Of a stretch of DNA of 57,468 nt, positions 26,793 through 35,274 are shown piece after piece; within the stretch, counting starts at the first letter, position 1, and each line of letters starts with the position of its first letter. The notes under the pieces are model-generated. The model was not told where the DNA came from and did no database searches. It saw only the letters and a list, made by a program, of their open reading frames with translations. The DNA comes from DASZGL01 sp035938875 (GTDB taxonomy: Bacteria > Chloroflexota > Dormibacteria > Aeolococcales > Aeolococcaceae): assembly GCA_035938875.1 (NCBI GenBank), contig DASZGL010000115.1:1-57468 (forward strand). Direction: 5' to 3'. Position numbers and translations under genes: made by a program.

Positions 26793-26798
26793 ACGCTA
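26793..26798 (-). promoter_or_regulatory. -10-like element, leaderless DUF503-helicase operon
   Basis: On the minus strand TAGCGT ends 8 nt before GTG 26784, with no Shine-Dalgarno between. It fits the leaderless pattern seen at other genes in this window. Confidence 0.4.
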
Positions 26799-26899
26799 GC
26801 ACACGGCGCCGGCGGCGTCTGACGCGGTCCGCGCGGCTATTCTTTCGCGGTCGCGGTCGACGATGGAATGGGGCCCGACCGTGACAGCAAGGAGAAGGC

Positions 26900-28756
26900 A
26901 TGACCCCCAGCGCGCTCGCCGGGCACTCACCCGCGCCCTCGCCGGCGGCCGTCGCTCGCGGGACCACCCTGGTTGCGCACTTCCGCCGCCAGGTCAGCGA
27001 GCGCGCCGACCGACCGGCGATGTACCTGCGCGTCGGGGAGCGATGGGCGCCGATCACCTGGCGGCAGTACGGCGACGCGGCCAAGCGGATCAGCGCCTTC
27101 CTCCTCGACGAAGGCGTCGAAATTGGTGGCCACGTCGCCATCTGGGCGAGCAACCGGCCCGAATGGCACATCGCCGACGCTGCCATCCTCTCGGTCCGCG
27201 CCCGTCCGGTTCCGGTCTACCTGACCTTCAGCGCCGATCAGGGTGCCTATGTCCTCGGCCATGCCGGGGCGACGGTCGTCTTCGTTGACAGCGCCTCGGT
27301 CCTTGCCAAGGTGCTCGCGGTCCGCAGCGAGCTGCCCGCGCTTCGCCGCATCGTGGTCATGGAGGACGGTGAGCCCATCTCGAGCGACGGCGTGGTGCTG
27401 AGCTGGACGGAAGCGCTCCGCCGCGGCCAGGCGGCCACCGCGACGCACGGGGCCGAGGTCGAGCGTCGCATGGCGAGCGTCCTGCCCGAAGACGTGGCCA
27501 CGCTCATCTACACCAGCGGGACCACCGGTCCGCCCAAGGCGGTGAAGCTCACACATCGCAATGTGCTGGCGGCGGCTGCCGCGGTCGCCAGCTTCGTCCC
27601 CGCGAGCGCCGAAGATCGCGTCATCAGCTATCTGCCGCTGGCGCACATTGCCGAGCGCGCCAACAGCGAGTTCCGCCAGTACATCTTCGGCAGCCCCGTC
27701 TACTTCGCCGTCGGCATGGAGCGGCTCTCCGAGCACCTGCGCGACATGCGGCCCACACTCTTCTTTGCGGTGCCGCGTATCTGGGAGAAGATGGCGGCCG
27801 GCGTGCACGCGCAGCTCGACCGTCAGAAGGGACCGCGACGCTGGCTAACCTCGTGGGCACTGGCGGTTGGCGACGACATCGCTCAGCGCGCTGCTGGTGG
27901 GCAGTCGATCAGCCGGGTGCTGGCGCGGCGTCATCGCGCCGCGGATCGGCTGGTGCTTCTCAAACTGCGCCAGGCGCTCGGTCTCGACCAGGCCAATGTG
28001 GTGGCCAGCGGCGCCGCCCCGATCGCGCCCGAGGTGCTCCGTTTCTTCGCCTCCATGGGTCTTGTGGTGCTCGAGGTCTACGGTCAGACCGAGAACACCG
28101 GCATTGCCACGATGAACCGTCCAGGACAGGCCCGCATCGGCACCGTCGGCACGCCGGTTCCCGGAGTCGACGTTCGCACCGCTGCCGATGGCGAGATCCA
28201 GGTCCGCGGTGATGTGGTCTTCGCCGGGTATCACAACGACGACGCGGCGACAGCGGAGACGATGGACGGCGAGTGGTTGTGCACCGGCGACGTGGGCGAG
28301 TTCGACGCCGACGGGTACCTGCGCATCACCGATCGCAAAAAGGACCTGATCATCACCGCAGGTGGTAAGAACATCGCGCCGAGCAATATCGAGAGTGCAC
28401 TCAAGCATCACCGTTTGATCAGCAACGCCATGGTCATCGGTGACCGGCGGCCATTCGTCAGCGCATTGATCACCCTCGATCCTGGTGAAGCTGCGGCCTA
28501 CGCGGAGGAGCGAGGCGTCAGCGAGCCGGCCGGCGCAGTCAACGCGCAGTCGGCGGTGGTGCGCGAAGAGATCCAGCACCACGTCGATGAGGTCAACCGC
28601 CACCTCAGCAACGTCGAGGCGGTCAAGCGGTGGACCTTGCTCGACAACGATTTCACCGTCGGTGACGAGCTGACGCCAACGCTCAAGGTGAAGCGCAAGG
28701 TCGTCCTCGAGAAATACGCGGCTGAGATCGAAGCCAACTATTCGTTGACGAAATAG
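26900..28756 (+). CDS. Long-chain acyl-CoA synthetase (AMP-forming)
   Basis: ATP-dependent fatty acid:CoA ligase of 618 residues, in the FadD15/ACSL branch. P-loop YTSGTTGPPKAVKLTH lies near residue 203. The family segments YLPLAHIAERANSEF and FFAVPRIWEKM follow, then VLEVYGQTENTG (A5). GEWLCTGDVGEFDADGYL and DRKKDLIITAGGKNIAPSNIE (A7-A8 hinge), and the C-terminal lysine region LTPTLKVKRK, complete the enzyme. AAGGAG lies 6 nt before the ATG and a TATTCT -10-like box is upstream at 26838-26843. It activates fatty acids for lipid synthesis or degradation. Confidence 0.93.
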   Translation: MTPSALAGHSPAPSPAAVARGTTLVAHFRRQVSERADRPAMYLRVGERWAPITWRQYGDAAKRISAFLLDEGVEIGGHVAIWASNRPEWHIADAAILSVRARPVPVYLTFSADQGAYVLGHAGATVVFVDSASVLAKVLAVRSELPALRRIVVMEDGEPISSDGVVLSWTEALRRGQAATATHGAEVERRMASVLPEDVATLIYTSGTTGPPKAVKLTHRNVLAAAAAVASFVPASAEDRVISYLPLAHIAERANSEFRQYIFGSPVYFAVGMERLSEHLRDMRPTLFFAVPRIWEKMAAGVHAQLDRQKGPRRWLTSWALAVGDDIAQRAAGGQSISRVLARRHRAADRLVLLKLRQALGLDQANVVASGAAPIAPEVLRFFASMGLVVLEVYGQTENTGIATMNRPGQARIGTVGTPVPGVDVRTAADGEIQVRGDVVFAGYHNDDAATAETMDGEWLCTGDVGEFDADGYLRITDRKKDLIITAGGKNIAPSNIESALKHHRLISNAMVIGDRRPFVSALITLDPGEAAAYAEERGVSEPAGAVNAQSAVVREEIQHHVDEVNRHLSNVEAVKRWTLLDNDFTVGDELTPTLKVKRKVVLEKYAAEIEANYSLTK

Positions 28757-28787
28757 TCGCAGCCCGGCCGCGCCCAGGTTCGGGGAG

Positions 28788-28793
28788 TAGCAT
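28788..28793 (+). promoter_or_regulatory. -10-like element for the stand-alone receiver gene
   Basis: TAGCAT ends 7 nt before GTG 28801. No ribosome site is visible, which suggests leaderless transcription. Confidence 0.4.
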
Positions 28794-28800
28794 CGCCACA

Positions 28801-29199
28801 GTGGCCCCCCAACCCCGAGTCCTGGTCGTCGAGGACGACGCCTCGCTTCGTCGCGTGATCGAGTTGCGACTGCGCATCGACGGCTTCGCGGTGTCCAGCG
28901 CCGAGGACGGCCAGGCGGGACTCGAAGTTCTCGACGCCGCCCGGCCCGAGGTCGTCGTCTGCGACCTGATGATGCCCCGGCTCGACGGCTTCGGCTTCTG
29001 CCGCCAGGCGCGGCTGCGAGCCGGGTTCGAGCATCTGCCCATCGTGCTGCTCACAGCTCACGAGCGAGACGAGGAGATCGACGACCTTCTCACCCTCGGT
29101 GGCATCACCTACATGGCCAAGCCTTTCGAGTCCAAAGCCCTCGCCGCCACCCTCCACGCCATGATCGACGGCCACGTCGGCGTGGGCAGGCGGGCATAG
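28801..29199 (+). CDS. Stand-alone response-regulator receiver (CheY-like)
   Basis: A 132-residue single receiver domain without an output domain. Acidic pocket EDD lies at 11-13, phospho-acceptor Asp55 sits in VVVCDLMMPRLDG, the Thr switch is in LLTAHER, and the conserved Lys is in MAKPFESK. No kinase gene is nearby; the closest partners are at 2.6-4.7 kb. It probably acts by protein-protein contacts after phosphotransfer. Confidence 0.9.
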   Translation: MAPQPRVLVVEDDASLRRVIELRLRIDGFAVSSAEDGQAGLEVLDAARPEVVVCDLMMPRLDGFGFCRQARLRAGFEHLPIVLLTAHERDEEIDDLLTLGGITYMAKPFESKALAATLHAMIDGHVGVGRRA

Positions 29200-29269
29200 G
29201 GCCCTCGGGCGAGCGGCCGGTTCGTTACACGCCCGGGTCGGTGGCGTCGGTACCGGTGGCGTATACCTA

Positions 29270-29290
29270 TGTCCTGTCTCAGACAGGACA
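29270..29290. promoter_or_regulatory. 21-bp perfect palindrome (operator candidate)
   Basis: The arms TGTCCTGTCT and AGACAGGACA are separated by a single C. It lies directly after a TATACC -10-like box and 17 nt before the ATG of the secreted glycosidase-like gene, an ideal place for a repressor dimer. A related core (CCTGTC-GCA-GACAGG) occurs at 54602-54616. Confidence 0.5.
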
Positions 29291-29307
29291 CTTGCGATGA
29301 GCCACTC

Positions 29308-30957
29308 ATGAATCGCCGACTTTGTCGTGCCCTGGCTGTCGCTCTCGTCATCGTCGTCACCTCGGTGCTGCTCGCGCCGGTGCGCACCGGGCTCGCTGCT
29401 GCATCGCTGCCGGGTGACCGGCTCCACTTCGGCGTCTCCAGTGGGCCGGGCGACCTTGGCTGGATGACCGGCAGCGGCGTTCCCTGGCGTTACCGCTACC
29501 AGTACCTCGCCGGCGGGGTCAACACCGGGCACGGGTGGGAGACCTGGCAGGATCCCGCCAAGCCACCCGGCCAGTTCGCCCTCGACTACATGCGTCAGAG
29601 TGCGCCGTCCTACATCCCCGTGCTCACCTACTACGAGCTGCTGCAATCGGGCCCGGCGTCTGGTGGTGACGAGACGTCGAAGGACTTCAGCAACCTCAAC
29701 AACGCGGCGACGATGCACGCCTACTACACCAATTTCGTCCTGCTCATGCAGCGCGCTGCGGCCTTCGGCGGTCAGGTCGTGGTCCATGTCGAGCCTGATC
29801 TGTGGGGATACCTGCAACAGCGTGCTGCCGGCCATGACGCCTCGACGCTGAGCGCATCGGTGCAGTCGTCCGGCACTGCTGACGTCAGCGGCATCCCCGA
29901 CACCGTGCAGGGTTTCGCCGGTGCGCTTCTGCGACTGCGCGATCACTACGCGCCCAACGTGGTCATGGCGGTGCACGCCTCGATGTGGTCGAGCGGCATC
30001 GACGTCGCCAGCAACACCAGCGCCTCTGTCGACGTCACCGCCCAGGCCGACAGCACCGCGGCATTCCTCGGCTCGGCCGGCCTCTCCGCCAATCCCTGGG
30101 GCGGCACGTGGGACGCGGTGTTCAACGACGTCGACGACCACGACGCCGGCTGGTGGGAAGCCCAGGGTGCTGACAACGCGTCGTTCACCCACTGGTGGGA
30201 CTCGAGCAACACGCGTTTTCCCAACTTCGCCCGCTACCTGCGCTGGGTCGCCGAGCTGCACGCGCGCAGTGGACGTCCCCAGGTTGTCTGGCAGGTGCCC
30301 ATCGGCAACCAGGTGTATCTGACGATGAACAACACCTGCGGGCACTACCAGGACAACATCGCCCAGTACTTCATCAGCCACGCCGGCGATCTCCACGCCG
30401 CGGGCATGGCGGCCGTGCTCTTCGGCGCCGGCAACTCGTGCCAGACGACCAACATCGACGCCATGCACGACGGCACCACCAACAACGGCGGCCGGCCGAC
30501 CAGCGATGCCGCCGGCTGGTGCAACGCGTGCAACACGCGGCAATCGACGGTGAGCGACGACGACGGCGGCTTCCTGCGGGCTGCCGTCGGCGCCTACTAC
30601 GCGGGTGCTCCGATCCCCGGCGGCACCGGCGCTCCCCCGCCACAGCCACCGGCTGCAGTGCCCACATCACAGCCGCCTGCGCTGACGGCTGGCGGCCCAC
30701 CTGCGTCGCAACCGTCGCCGAGCGCCGCGCCGGTTCCCGGCGAAGACCCGGCCGGTCTCGGTCCACGGTGGCACGCAGCGCCCTTTTCAGTCACGTCGGT
30801 TTCGCGGGTGATCGTCGCAGCTCACGACGATGCCCGAGGCTCAGCGCTGGCAACGGTGTTGCTCGCCGCCGCCGTGGCCGGCGGCGGCGCGGCTGCCGCT
30901 CTTGTATGGCGGCAACGTCAGCGCCGCCCCGGGGCGCATCCGGCGGGAACGGCCTAG
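29308..30957 (+). CDS. Secreted, membrane-anchored putative glycoside hydrolase
   Basis: A 549-residue exported protein whose signal peptide covers about residues 1-31. The large domain looks like a TIM-barrel glycosidase. It opens with LHFGVSSGPGDLGWM, includes VVVHVEPDLWGYLQQ with a possible acid Glu-Pro-Asp similar to GH6-type loops, and ends near NIDAMHDGTTNNGG. About 90 residues of Pro/Ala/Ser-rich linker follow, then one transmembrane helix and a basic tail (WRQRQRRPG). The ATG at 29308 places the signal peptide at the N-terminus. The glycosidase call is inference from fold-like motifs; the family is not identified. Confidence 0.7.
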   Translation: MNRRLCRALAVALVIVVTSVLLAPVRTGLAAASLPGDRLHFGVSSGPGDLGWMTGSGVPWRYRYQYLAGGVNTGHGWETWQDPAKPPGQFALDYMRQSAPSYIPVLTYYELLQSGPASGGDETSKDFSNLNNAATMHAYYTNFVLLMQRAAAFGGQVVVHVEPDLWGYLQQRAAGHDASTLSASVQSSGTADVSGIPDTVQGFAGALLRLRDHYAPNVVMAVHASMWSSGIDVASNTSASVDVTAQADSTAAFLGSAGLSANPWGGTWDAVFNDVDDHDAGWWEAQGADNASFTHWWDSSNTRFPNFARYLRWVAELHARSGRPQVVWQVPIGNQVYLTMNNTCGHYQDNIAQYFISHAGDLHAAGMAAVLFGAGNSCQTTNIDAMHDGTTNNGGRPTSDAAGWCNACNTRQSTVSDDDGGFLRAAVGAYYAGAPIPGGTGAPPPQPPAAVPTSQPPALTAGGPPASQPSPSAAPVPGEDPAGLGPRWHAAPFSVTSVSRVIVAAHDDARGSALATVLLAAAVAGGGAAAALVWRQRQRRPGAHPAGTA

Positions 30958-31256
30958 CGCGCGTCGAGCAGCTTCTGGCGCAGGTCCTCGAGGCGCTCGA
31001 AGTCGTCGACCGACGGTTTGGTGACCGCGGGGCGCTGCGAGGTGGGGAACTTCAGCTTCTGCAGCGCGTCGGCCAGCAGGGCGATCTCGTCCGCGGTCAG
31101 CCTGACCAGTCGCCCCTCGGGCCGCCCCAACTGGTTGGGAACGTGAACGGGTTTGGCGGGCAGCTCAGGAGCGGTCTTGGCCGGCGGCGCGTCGGGCTGG
31201 GTGGGCCGGAACAGCTCATCCGAACCCCGCAGCGCCGCACGGCGGAAGCTGGACAT
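30954..31256 (-). CDS. 100-residue protein coupled to ParA
   Basis: Unrecognised. The N-terminal half is basic and proline-rich (FRRAALRGSDELFRPTQPDA, then PAKTAPELPAKP). The C-terminal half is probably helical (VRLTADEIALLADALQKL; DDFERLEDLRQKLLDAR). Its ATG shares a base with the ParA stop (TGATG), so they are made together. It might replace ParB or act as a cargo adaptor, but no DNA-binding motif is visible. Its stop overlaps the convergent glycosidase-like gene's stop by a few bases. Confidence 0.7.
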   Translation of the reverse strand: MSSFRRAALRGSDELFRPTQPDAPPAKTAPELPAKPVHVPNQLGRPEGRLVRLTADEIALLADALQKLKFPTSQRPAVTKPSVDDFERLEDLRQKLLDAR

Positions 31257-32035
31257 CACGCCTCCCCTCCGTGGCTGTTCATGACCGCGGCGGCCAACGC
31301 CCGGTAGGACCTGGCGCCGGCGGAACTGTCGGCGTACTGAAGGATCGACTCGCCCTCCAGCGGGCACTCGGCGAAACGGATGCTCGAATCGACGCGCATC
31401 TCGTAGACCTGGTCTCCGTAGTGCTCCTTGACCAGGTCGAGCACCTCCTGGCTGTGCAGCGTCCGCGTCTTGTAGATGGTCGGGAGGATGCCGGCGATGC
31501 GCAGCTCGGGGTTGAGCTTGGTGCGCACCCTGTCGATGGTGCGCTGCAGCTGCTGCATCCCCTTCATGCCGAAGTACTCGCACTGCAGCGGGATGATCAC
31601 CTCGGTGGCGGCGACCAGGGCGTTGACCGACAACAGCCCCAACGACGGCGGGCAGTCGATGACCACGTAGTCGTAGTCGTCGAGGAACGGCTGCAGCTTC
31701 TCGGCGAGGATGCGTTCGCGGCCGAACTCGGTGACCAGCTGGAGCTCGGCACCGCTGAGCTCGATGTTCGACGGGAGGAAGTCGACACCGATCTTGTCGC
31801 TGTGCAATCGGACATCGCCAAGACTCACCTGGGGGTTGACCAGCAGGTCGTAGACGGTGAGCTCGAGCTCGTCGGGGTAGCGGCACCCCATGTTGATCGT
31901 GAGGTGTCCCTGCGGATCGAGATCAACGCAGAGGACGCGCTGCTCGGCCTCAGCGAGCGCCCCGCCCAGGTTCACCGCGGTGGTCGTCTTGCCGACCCCG
32001 CCTTTCTGATTGGCGATGGCGAGGACGCGGGTCAC
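31256..32035 (-). CDS. parA: ParA/Soj-family ATPase
   Basis: A 259-residue P-loop ATPase of the ParA partition family. The deviant Walker A is QKGGVGKTTTAVNLG (residues about 10-24), Walker A' is VDLDPQGHLT, and Walker B is YVVIDCPPSLG. It forms dimers on DNA and positions chromosomes, plasmids or protein assemblies. No parB is beside it; the only partner is the coupled 100-residue protein. GTG start. A TATGATA box on the minus strand lies about 60 nt upstream in the 200-nt divergent region shared with the TPR gene. Confidence 0.92.
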   Translation of the reverse strand: MTRVLAIANQKGGVGKTTTAVNLGGALAEAEQRVLCVDLDPQGHLTINMGCRYPDELELTVYDLLVNPQVSLGDVRLHSDKIGVDFLPSNIELSGAELQLVTEFGRERILAEKLQPFLDDYDYVVIDCPPSLGLLSVNALVAATEVIIPLQCEYFGMKGMQQLQRTIDRVRTKLNPELRIAGILPTIYKTRTLHSQEVLDLVKEHYGDQVYEMRVDSSIRFAECPLEGESILQYADSSAGARSYRALAAAVMNSHGGEA

Positions 32036-32236
32036 CGATGACCCGTGGTGGGGAGGGAGGGGACCGAACAGATGCGCTCCACCAAGCCGCTATCATACCC
32101 AAGCCGCCGCGGCCGCCAAGGGGAATTCAAGTTTCGGCGGAGACCGGCGCCGGATGCGCGGCGCACACACACGGCATGGTCGACCCACCGGCACTGCCGC
32201 GCCCACGCGTCAGGTCGGGATGGAGTGCAGCTACTG

Positions 32237-33109
32237 ATGATGGAAGCTGAGCGCGTCAAGCCCCGGGCCGTCTTTGTCGATGAGGCCGTTCAGCTCGCCT
32301 TGGAGAGCCGCTGGGCCGACGCACTCAGCGTCAATCGCCAGATCCTCGAGCGCTACGGGCCCGACGAGGACACCCACAACCGCCTCGGCAAGGCGCTGTC
32401 CGAGCAGGGCGACCTGAAGGCGGCCCTGCAGAGCTACGAGAAGACGCTGGAGCTCAATCCGCTCAACACCATCGCCCAGAAGAACGTTCGCCGGCTGCGC
32501 ATGCTCATCGACGCGTCGGCCCGCGTCGGGGGCAGCACCGCGGCGATCGACGTCGACCTCTTCACCGAGGAACCGGGCAAGAGCTCGCTGACGGTGCTGA
32601 CGCCACCCCACGGCGGTGTCGGAGCGACGGTGGCAGCCGGCGATGGCGTGGAGCTGGAACGCGACGGCAACGCGCTGGTGGCGCGCACCGCTCGCGGGGT
32701 CGCTCTCGGCGGCGTCGACACCAAGATCTCTCGCCGCCTTCTTCCCCTCATGGCAAGTGGCAACCGCTACTCCGCGGCGGTGGCGCGCGTCGACGACAAC
32801 CGCATCGAGATCATGATCCGGGAGACGTACCAGGCGCCCGAGAACGCCCGCAAGTCATCGTTCCCCATCGCCCGGGGCACCCGCCGCGACGAGTTCCGTC
32901 CTTACGCGAAGGAGTCCCTGCTGGCCGCGCGCGAGGCCGACGTCGAGAGCGCCGACGATGACGACGATGCGCTCGACTCCTCGAGCAGCGACGGCGAGGA
33001 CGACGAGCTCGAGGGGATGCAGGCCGTCGAGGGCGAGCTCGAGGAAGTGGTCGGCGTCGAGCCCGAGGACGAGCCCGACGAGGACGTCCGTCCCGAGGAC
33101 AACTACTGA
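32237..33109 (+). CDS. TPR protein with acidic tail
   Basis: A 290-residue cytoplasmic protein. TPR-like helices lie at residues about 10-75 (ALESRWADALSVNRQILER; then LGKALSEQGDLKAALQSYEK). A beta-rich middle domain follows (TPPHGGVGATVAAGDGVELE, then IEIMIRETYQAPENARK). The last 55 residues are dominated by Asp/Glu/Ser. ATG 32237 or 32240 is chosen because the upstream in-frame extension is Arg-rich and unlike the family. It is divergent from parA. Function unknown; the acidic tail suggests protein or ribosome binding. Confidence 0.7.
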   Translation: MMEAERVKPRAVFVDEAVQLALESRWADALSVNRQILERYGPDEDTHNRLGKALSEQGDLKAALQSYEKTLELNPLNTIAQKNVRRLRMLIDASARVGGSTAAIDVDLFTEEPGKSSLTVLTPPHGGVGATVAAGDGVELERDGNALVARTARGVALGGVDTKISRRLLPLMASGNRYSAAVARVDDNRIEIMIRETYQAPENARKSSFPIARGTRRDEFRPYAKESLLAAREADVESADDDDDALDSSSSDGEDDELEGMQAVEGELEEVVGVEPEDEPDEDVRPEDNY

Positions 33110-33123
33110 GGCGGCCGCTCAAC

Positions 33124-33240
33124 AGGGGGGATGCTCCCCCCTATTCATCGCCGACCGGGCAAAGCCCGGATCGGCCTTACCCCCCTCCGGCCGTCCTCGA
33201 CGGCCGCCGCGCCCTCAACGGCGCGGGCGCTGCGCGCTCC
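33124..33240 (-). repeat. Structured palindromic repeat, long copy 2
   Basis: Read on the minus strand, this starts right after the hydrolase stop (33241-33243) and matches the 12065-12174 copy over its whole length. The AGCGCCC...GGGCGCGGCGGCCG module comes first, then GGCCGTCGAGGACGGCC. GGGGGGTAAGGCCGATCC, the GGGC-TTT-GCCC hairpin and the terminal GGGGGGAGCATCCCCCC hairpin follow. It fills the space between two convergent genes (TPR protein and hydrolase). Confidence 0.8.
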
Positions 33241-35199
33241 TCAATCGCGGGCGCGTGCGCGGCGGGCGGCGGTAAGGATGAGAACGAGAGCGGTGACCGC
33301 GGCGCCGGGGAGCGGACTCGGCGGCGGTGATGCCGTGTTGGGCACCGACACAAGAGGCGAGGTGGTGTCTGCGGTCGGCGAGGTCACATCGAGCGAGCCG
33401 TCGGCCGCGGCTGCGTGGATGCGAGGACCGCTGGCGACGGGCAGGCGGAGGGTCGACGGGTGGGCCGGGTCCACGGTGAGCGTGATGACGTTGGCCAGTC
33501 GCGAGCCGACGTAGGCCTGGTCGGTGGCCGCCAGCACCAGCTGGATGCGGTGACCCTTGGCGAAGCGATGGACGATCCCGGGCAGGTTGATGTGCACCGG
33601 CTTGCTCGTGTCGGCTATGCGGACCGGCGACACCAGGCGATGCACCAGGTCGATGCTGCCGTCGGGGGCGACGTCGTACAGCTTGGCGAAGAGAACCAGG
33701 TCGGTCGAGGGATCGACCGAGGGCAATGACGCCTTGATGCTGGCGTCGAGAGTGGGGATGCCGACGTTGTCGAGGTCATGCGTCAACGGTGCGGTGGTGA
33801 ACGCGGCGGACTCGCCCGGAGGATCACTTGGCGGGATGCTGCTGAACGGCTGTGTGTTCTGCACGTCCGAGGTCTCCGAATAGCTGGCCGGGATGCCATT
33901 TACGGGATTGACGAATGTGGCGGTTCCCGACTGCACCTGGTCGAGGGAGGCGACCAGCGACTTGTCACCGGAGAGGTAGAGCGTCTCCTTGGCAGGCAAC
34001 GGGTACCTCGACGAGGCTCCGTAGGCCGGTTGCGCCGACCCATTATGGTCGTAGCTGACCCAATCTCGGAAGTACTCGAACGCCGGCCCGGTGGGTGTGC
34101 CATCGCGCTTGAGGTAGTGGTCGTACCAGTTGAGAAAGAGCTGCGACTCGTATCCCTTACTGGGGTCGTCGTTGTTGACCTCGCCGGGAGCCGCGGGCCC
34201 GCTGTGCCCGCCCATCTGCAGGACCAGCTTGGCGTCGACGCCGTGGGCGCGCAGAGCGCGGTAGTTGGCAGTGGCGTCGGCGATGTTGAACAGCGTGTCG
34301 GTCTCGCCCTGGACGAGCATCGTCGGCGGAATGTGTGTGCCCGGCTTCTCGAAGAGCTCGTACTCCGCAGACGAATGCCGAAGGTAGCTGATGGTGTCAC
34401 TCGTGGGGTAGCCCGCTGCCGTGCTCTTGGTGTTGATCGTGCAGACGGTGGGGTCGAATCCAGGACACGTGGGATTGGGCGGATTCGAGCCGATCCATCC
34501 GCTCTTGCCGGGGTTTGCCGCCACCTGGGCATTGCCGTCGGCATAGAAGAGGTCTGACCATTCGAACTTGAGCACCCCTGGAGGCGACTTCGCGTACTTG
34601 AAATCGGCGGCGTCGTTGTTGGGCGCCAGCGAGTAGGCGAGGTCGTTCCAGGTGATGATGGGAATGAGCGCGTCGATGCGCGGGTCCACCGACGCCGCGG
34701 CGAACTGGAAGCCACCGCCGTAGGAACCGCCCCACAGTCCCACGCGTGGGTCGAAGGTCGCCGGGTTGTCCTTGAGGACCTCGGCGCGCTTGCCCAGCAG
34801 GGTGATGAACTGCGACGCCGCCTTGCCGTCCCATTCCGGCGAGTCGGTCTCGATGGGGCAGGTGCTACCGCCGAAACCGAGTCCCGAATAGGACAGCACC
34901 TCGTAGCCGTGGTTGGCGAAGAGCCCGGCCTCACCCGCCTGGTCGTTCTTGCTGCCCCCGAATCCGTTGGTGGTGAGGATCGCCGGCACCTGCTTGCTCG
35001 GCGAGGCGCCGTTGGGCACATAGAGGTCGTAGACGACGTCGCAGGGCTGATCGCCCTTGGGTCCGACGAGCACGGTGAGGTGCTGGCCGCTGAGAACCGT
35101 GTAGCCGGCCGGCGAGGCGGCGCGTGCCTGGGTCAGCGGCGTCGCGGCGGCTGCCAGGCCGAGAGCGGCAAGCCCCGCCCCGGCACGACGAAGGGACAT
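33241..35199 (-). CDS. Secreted CocE/X-Pro dipeptidyl-peptidase-like hydrolase
   Basis: A 652-residue exported serine hydrolase. A signal peptide (about 1-27, ending ARAAS) is followed by an alpha/beta domain. It has the nucleophile motif GLWGGSYGGGFQ (Ser near 155), the acid region VQGETDTLFN and the His in QMGGHSG. A C-terminal jelly-roll domain typical of the X-Pro dipeptidyl-peptidase/CocE family (residues about 480-590) ends in LVLAATDQAYV. The tail is Pro/Ser/Thr-rich, then a transmembrane helix and RRARARD. Likely cleaves peptides, esters or amides at the cell surface. Confidence 0.85.
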   Translation of the reverse strand: MSLRRAGAGLAALGLAAAATPLTQARAASPAGYTVLSGQHLTVLVGPKGDQPCDVVYDLYVPNGASPSKQVPAILTTNGFGGSKNDQAGEAGLFANHGYEVLSYSGLGFGGSTCPIETDSPEWDGKAASQFITLLGKRAEVLKDNPATFDPRVGLWGGSYGGGFQFAAASVDPRIDALIPIITWNDLAYSLAPNNDAADFKYAKSPPGVLKFEWSDLFYADGNAQVAANPGKSGWIGSNPPNPTCPGFDPTVCTINTKSTAAGYPTSDTISYLRHSSAEYELFEKPGTHIPPTMLVQGETDTLFNIADATANYRALRAHGVDAKLVLQMGGHSGPAAPGEVNNDDPSKGYESQLFLNWYDHYLKRDGTPTGPAFEYFRDWVSYDHNGSAQPAYGASSRYPLPAKETLYLSGDKSLVASLDQVQSGTATFVNPVNGIPASYSETSDVQNTQPFSSIPPSDPPGESAAFTTAPLTHDLDNVGIPTLDASIKASLPSVDPSTDLVLFAKLYDVAPDGSIDLVHRLVSPVRIADTSKPVHINLPGIVHRFAKGHRIQLVLAATDQAYVGSRLANVITLTVDPAHPSTLRLPVASGPRIHAAAADGSLDVTSPTADTTSPLVSVPNTASPPPSPLPGAAVTALVLILTAARRARARD

Positions 35200-35261
35200 C
35201 AGTGAGGAAGGACCTTGACTTCACCTCGAACATTGCGTCAGGCACGGCGAGAACCCTTGAC

Positions 35262-35267
35262 TACACT
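35262..35267 (+). promoter_or_regulatory. -10-like element, leaderless lipoprotein gene
   Basis: TACACT ends 7 nt before ATG 35275. A TTGACT overlaps just upstream but is too close to serve as its -35 box. No ribosome site lies between -10 and ATG. Confidence 0.4.
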
Positions 35268-35274
35268 CGCGACG

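Noticed and set aside
33110..33240. Short plus-strand coding frame in the convergent gap
   Set aside because: The frame arises from the structured repeat (the same pseudo-peptide appears antisense at 12.1 kb). No start signal and no independent coding character.
33241..33330. Sortase signal at the hydrolase C-terminus
   Set aside because: The sequence PLPGAA before the helix is not LPXTG-like; only a plain transmembrane anchor is supported.
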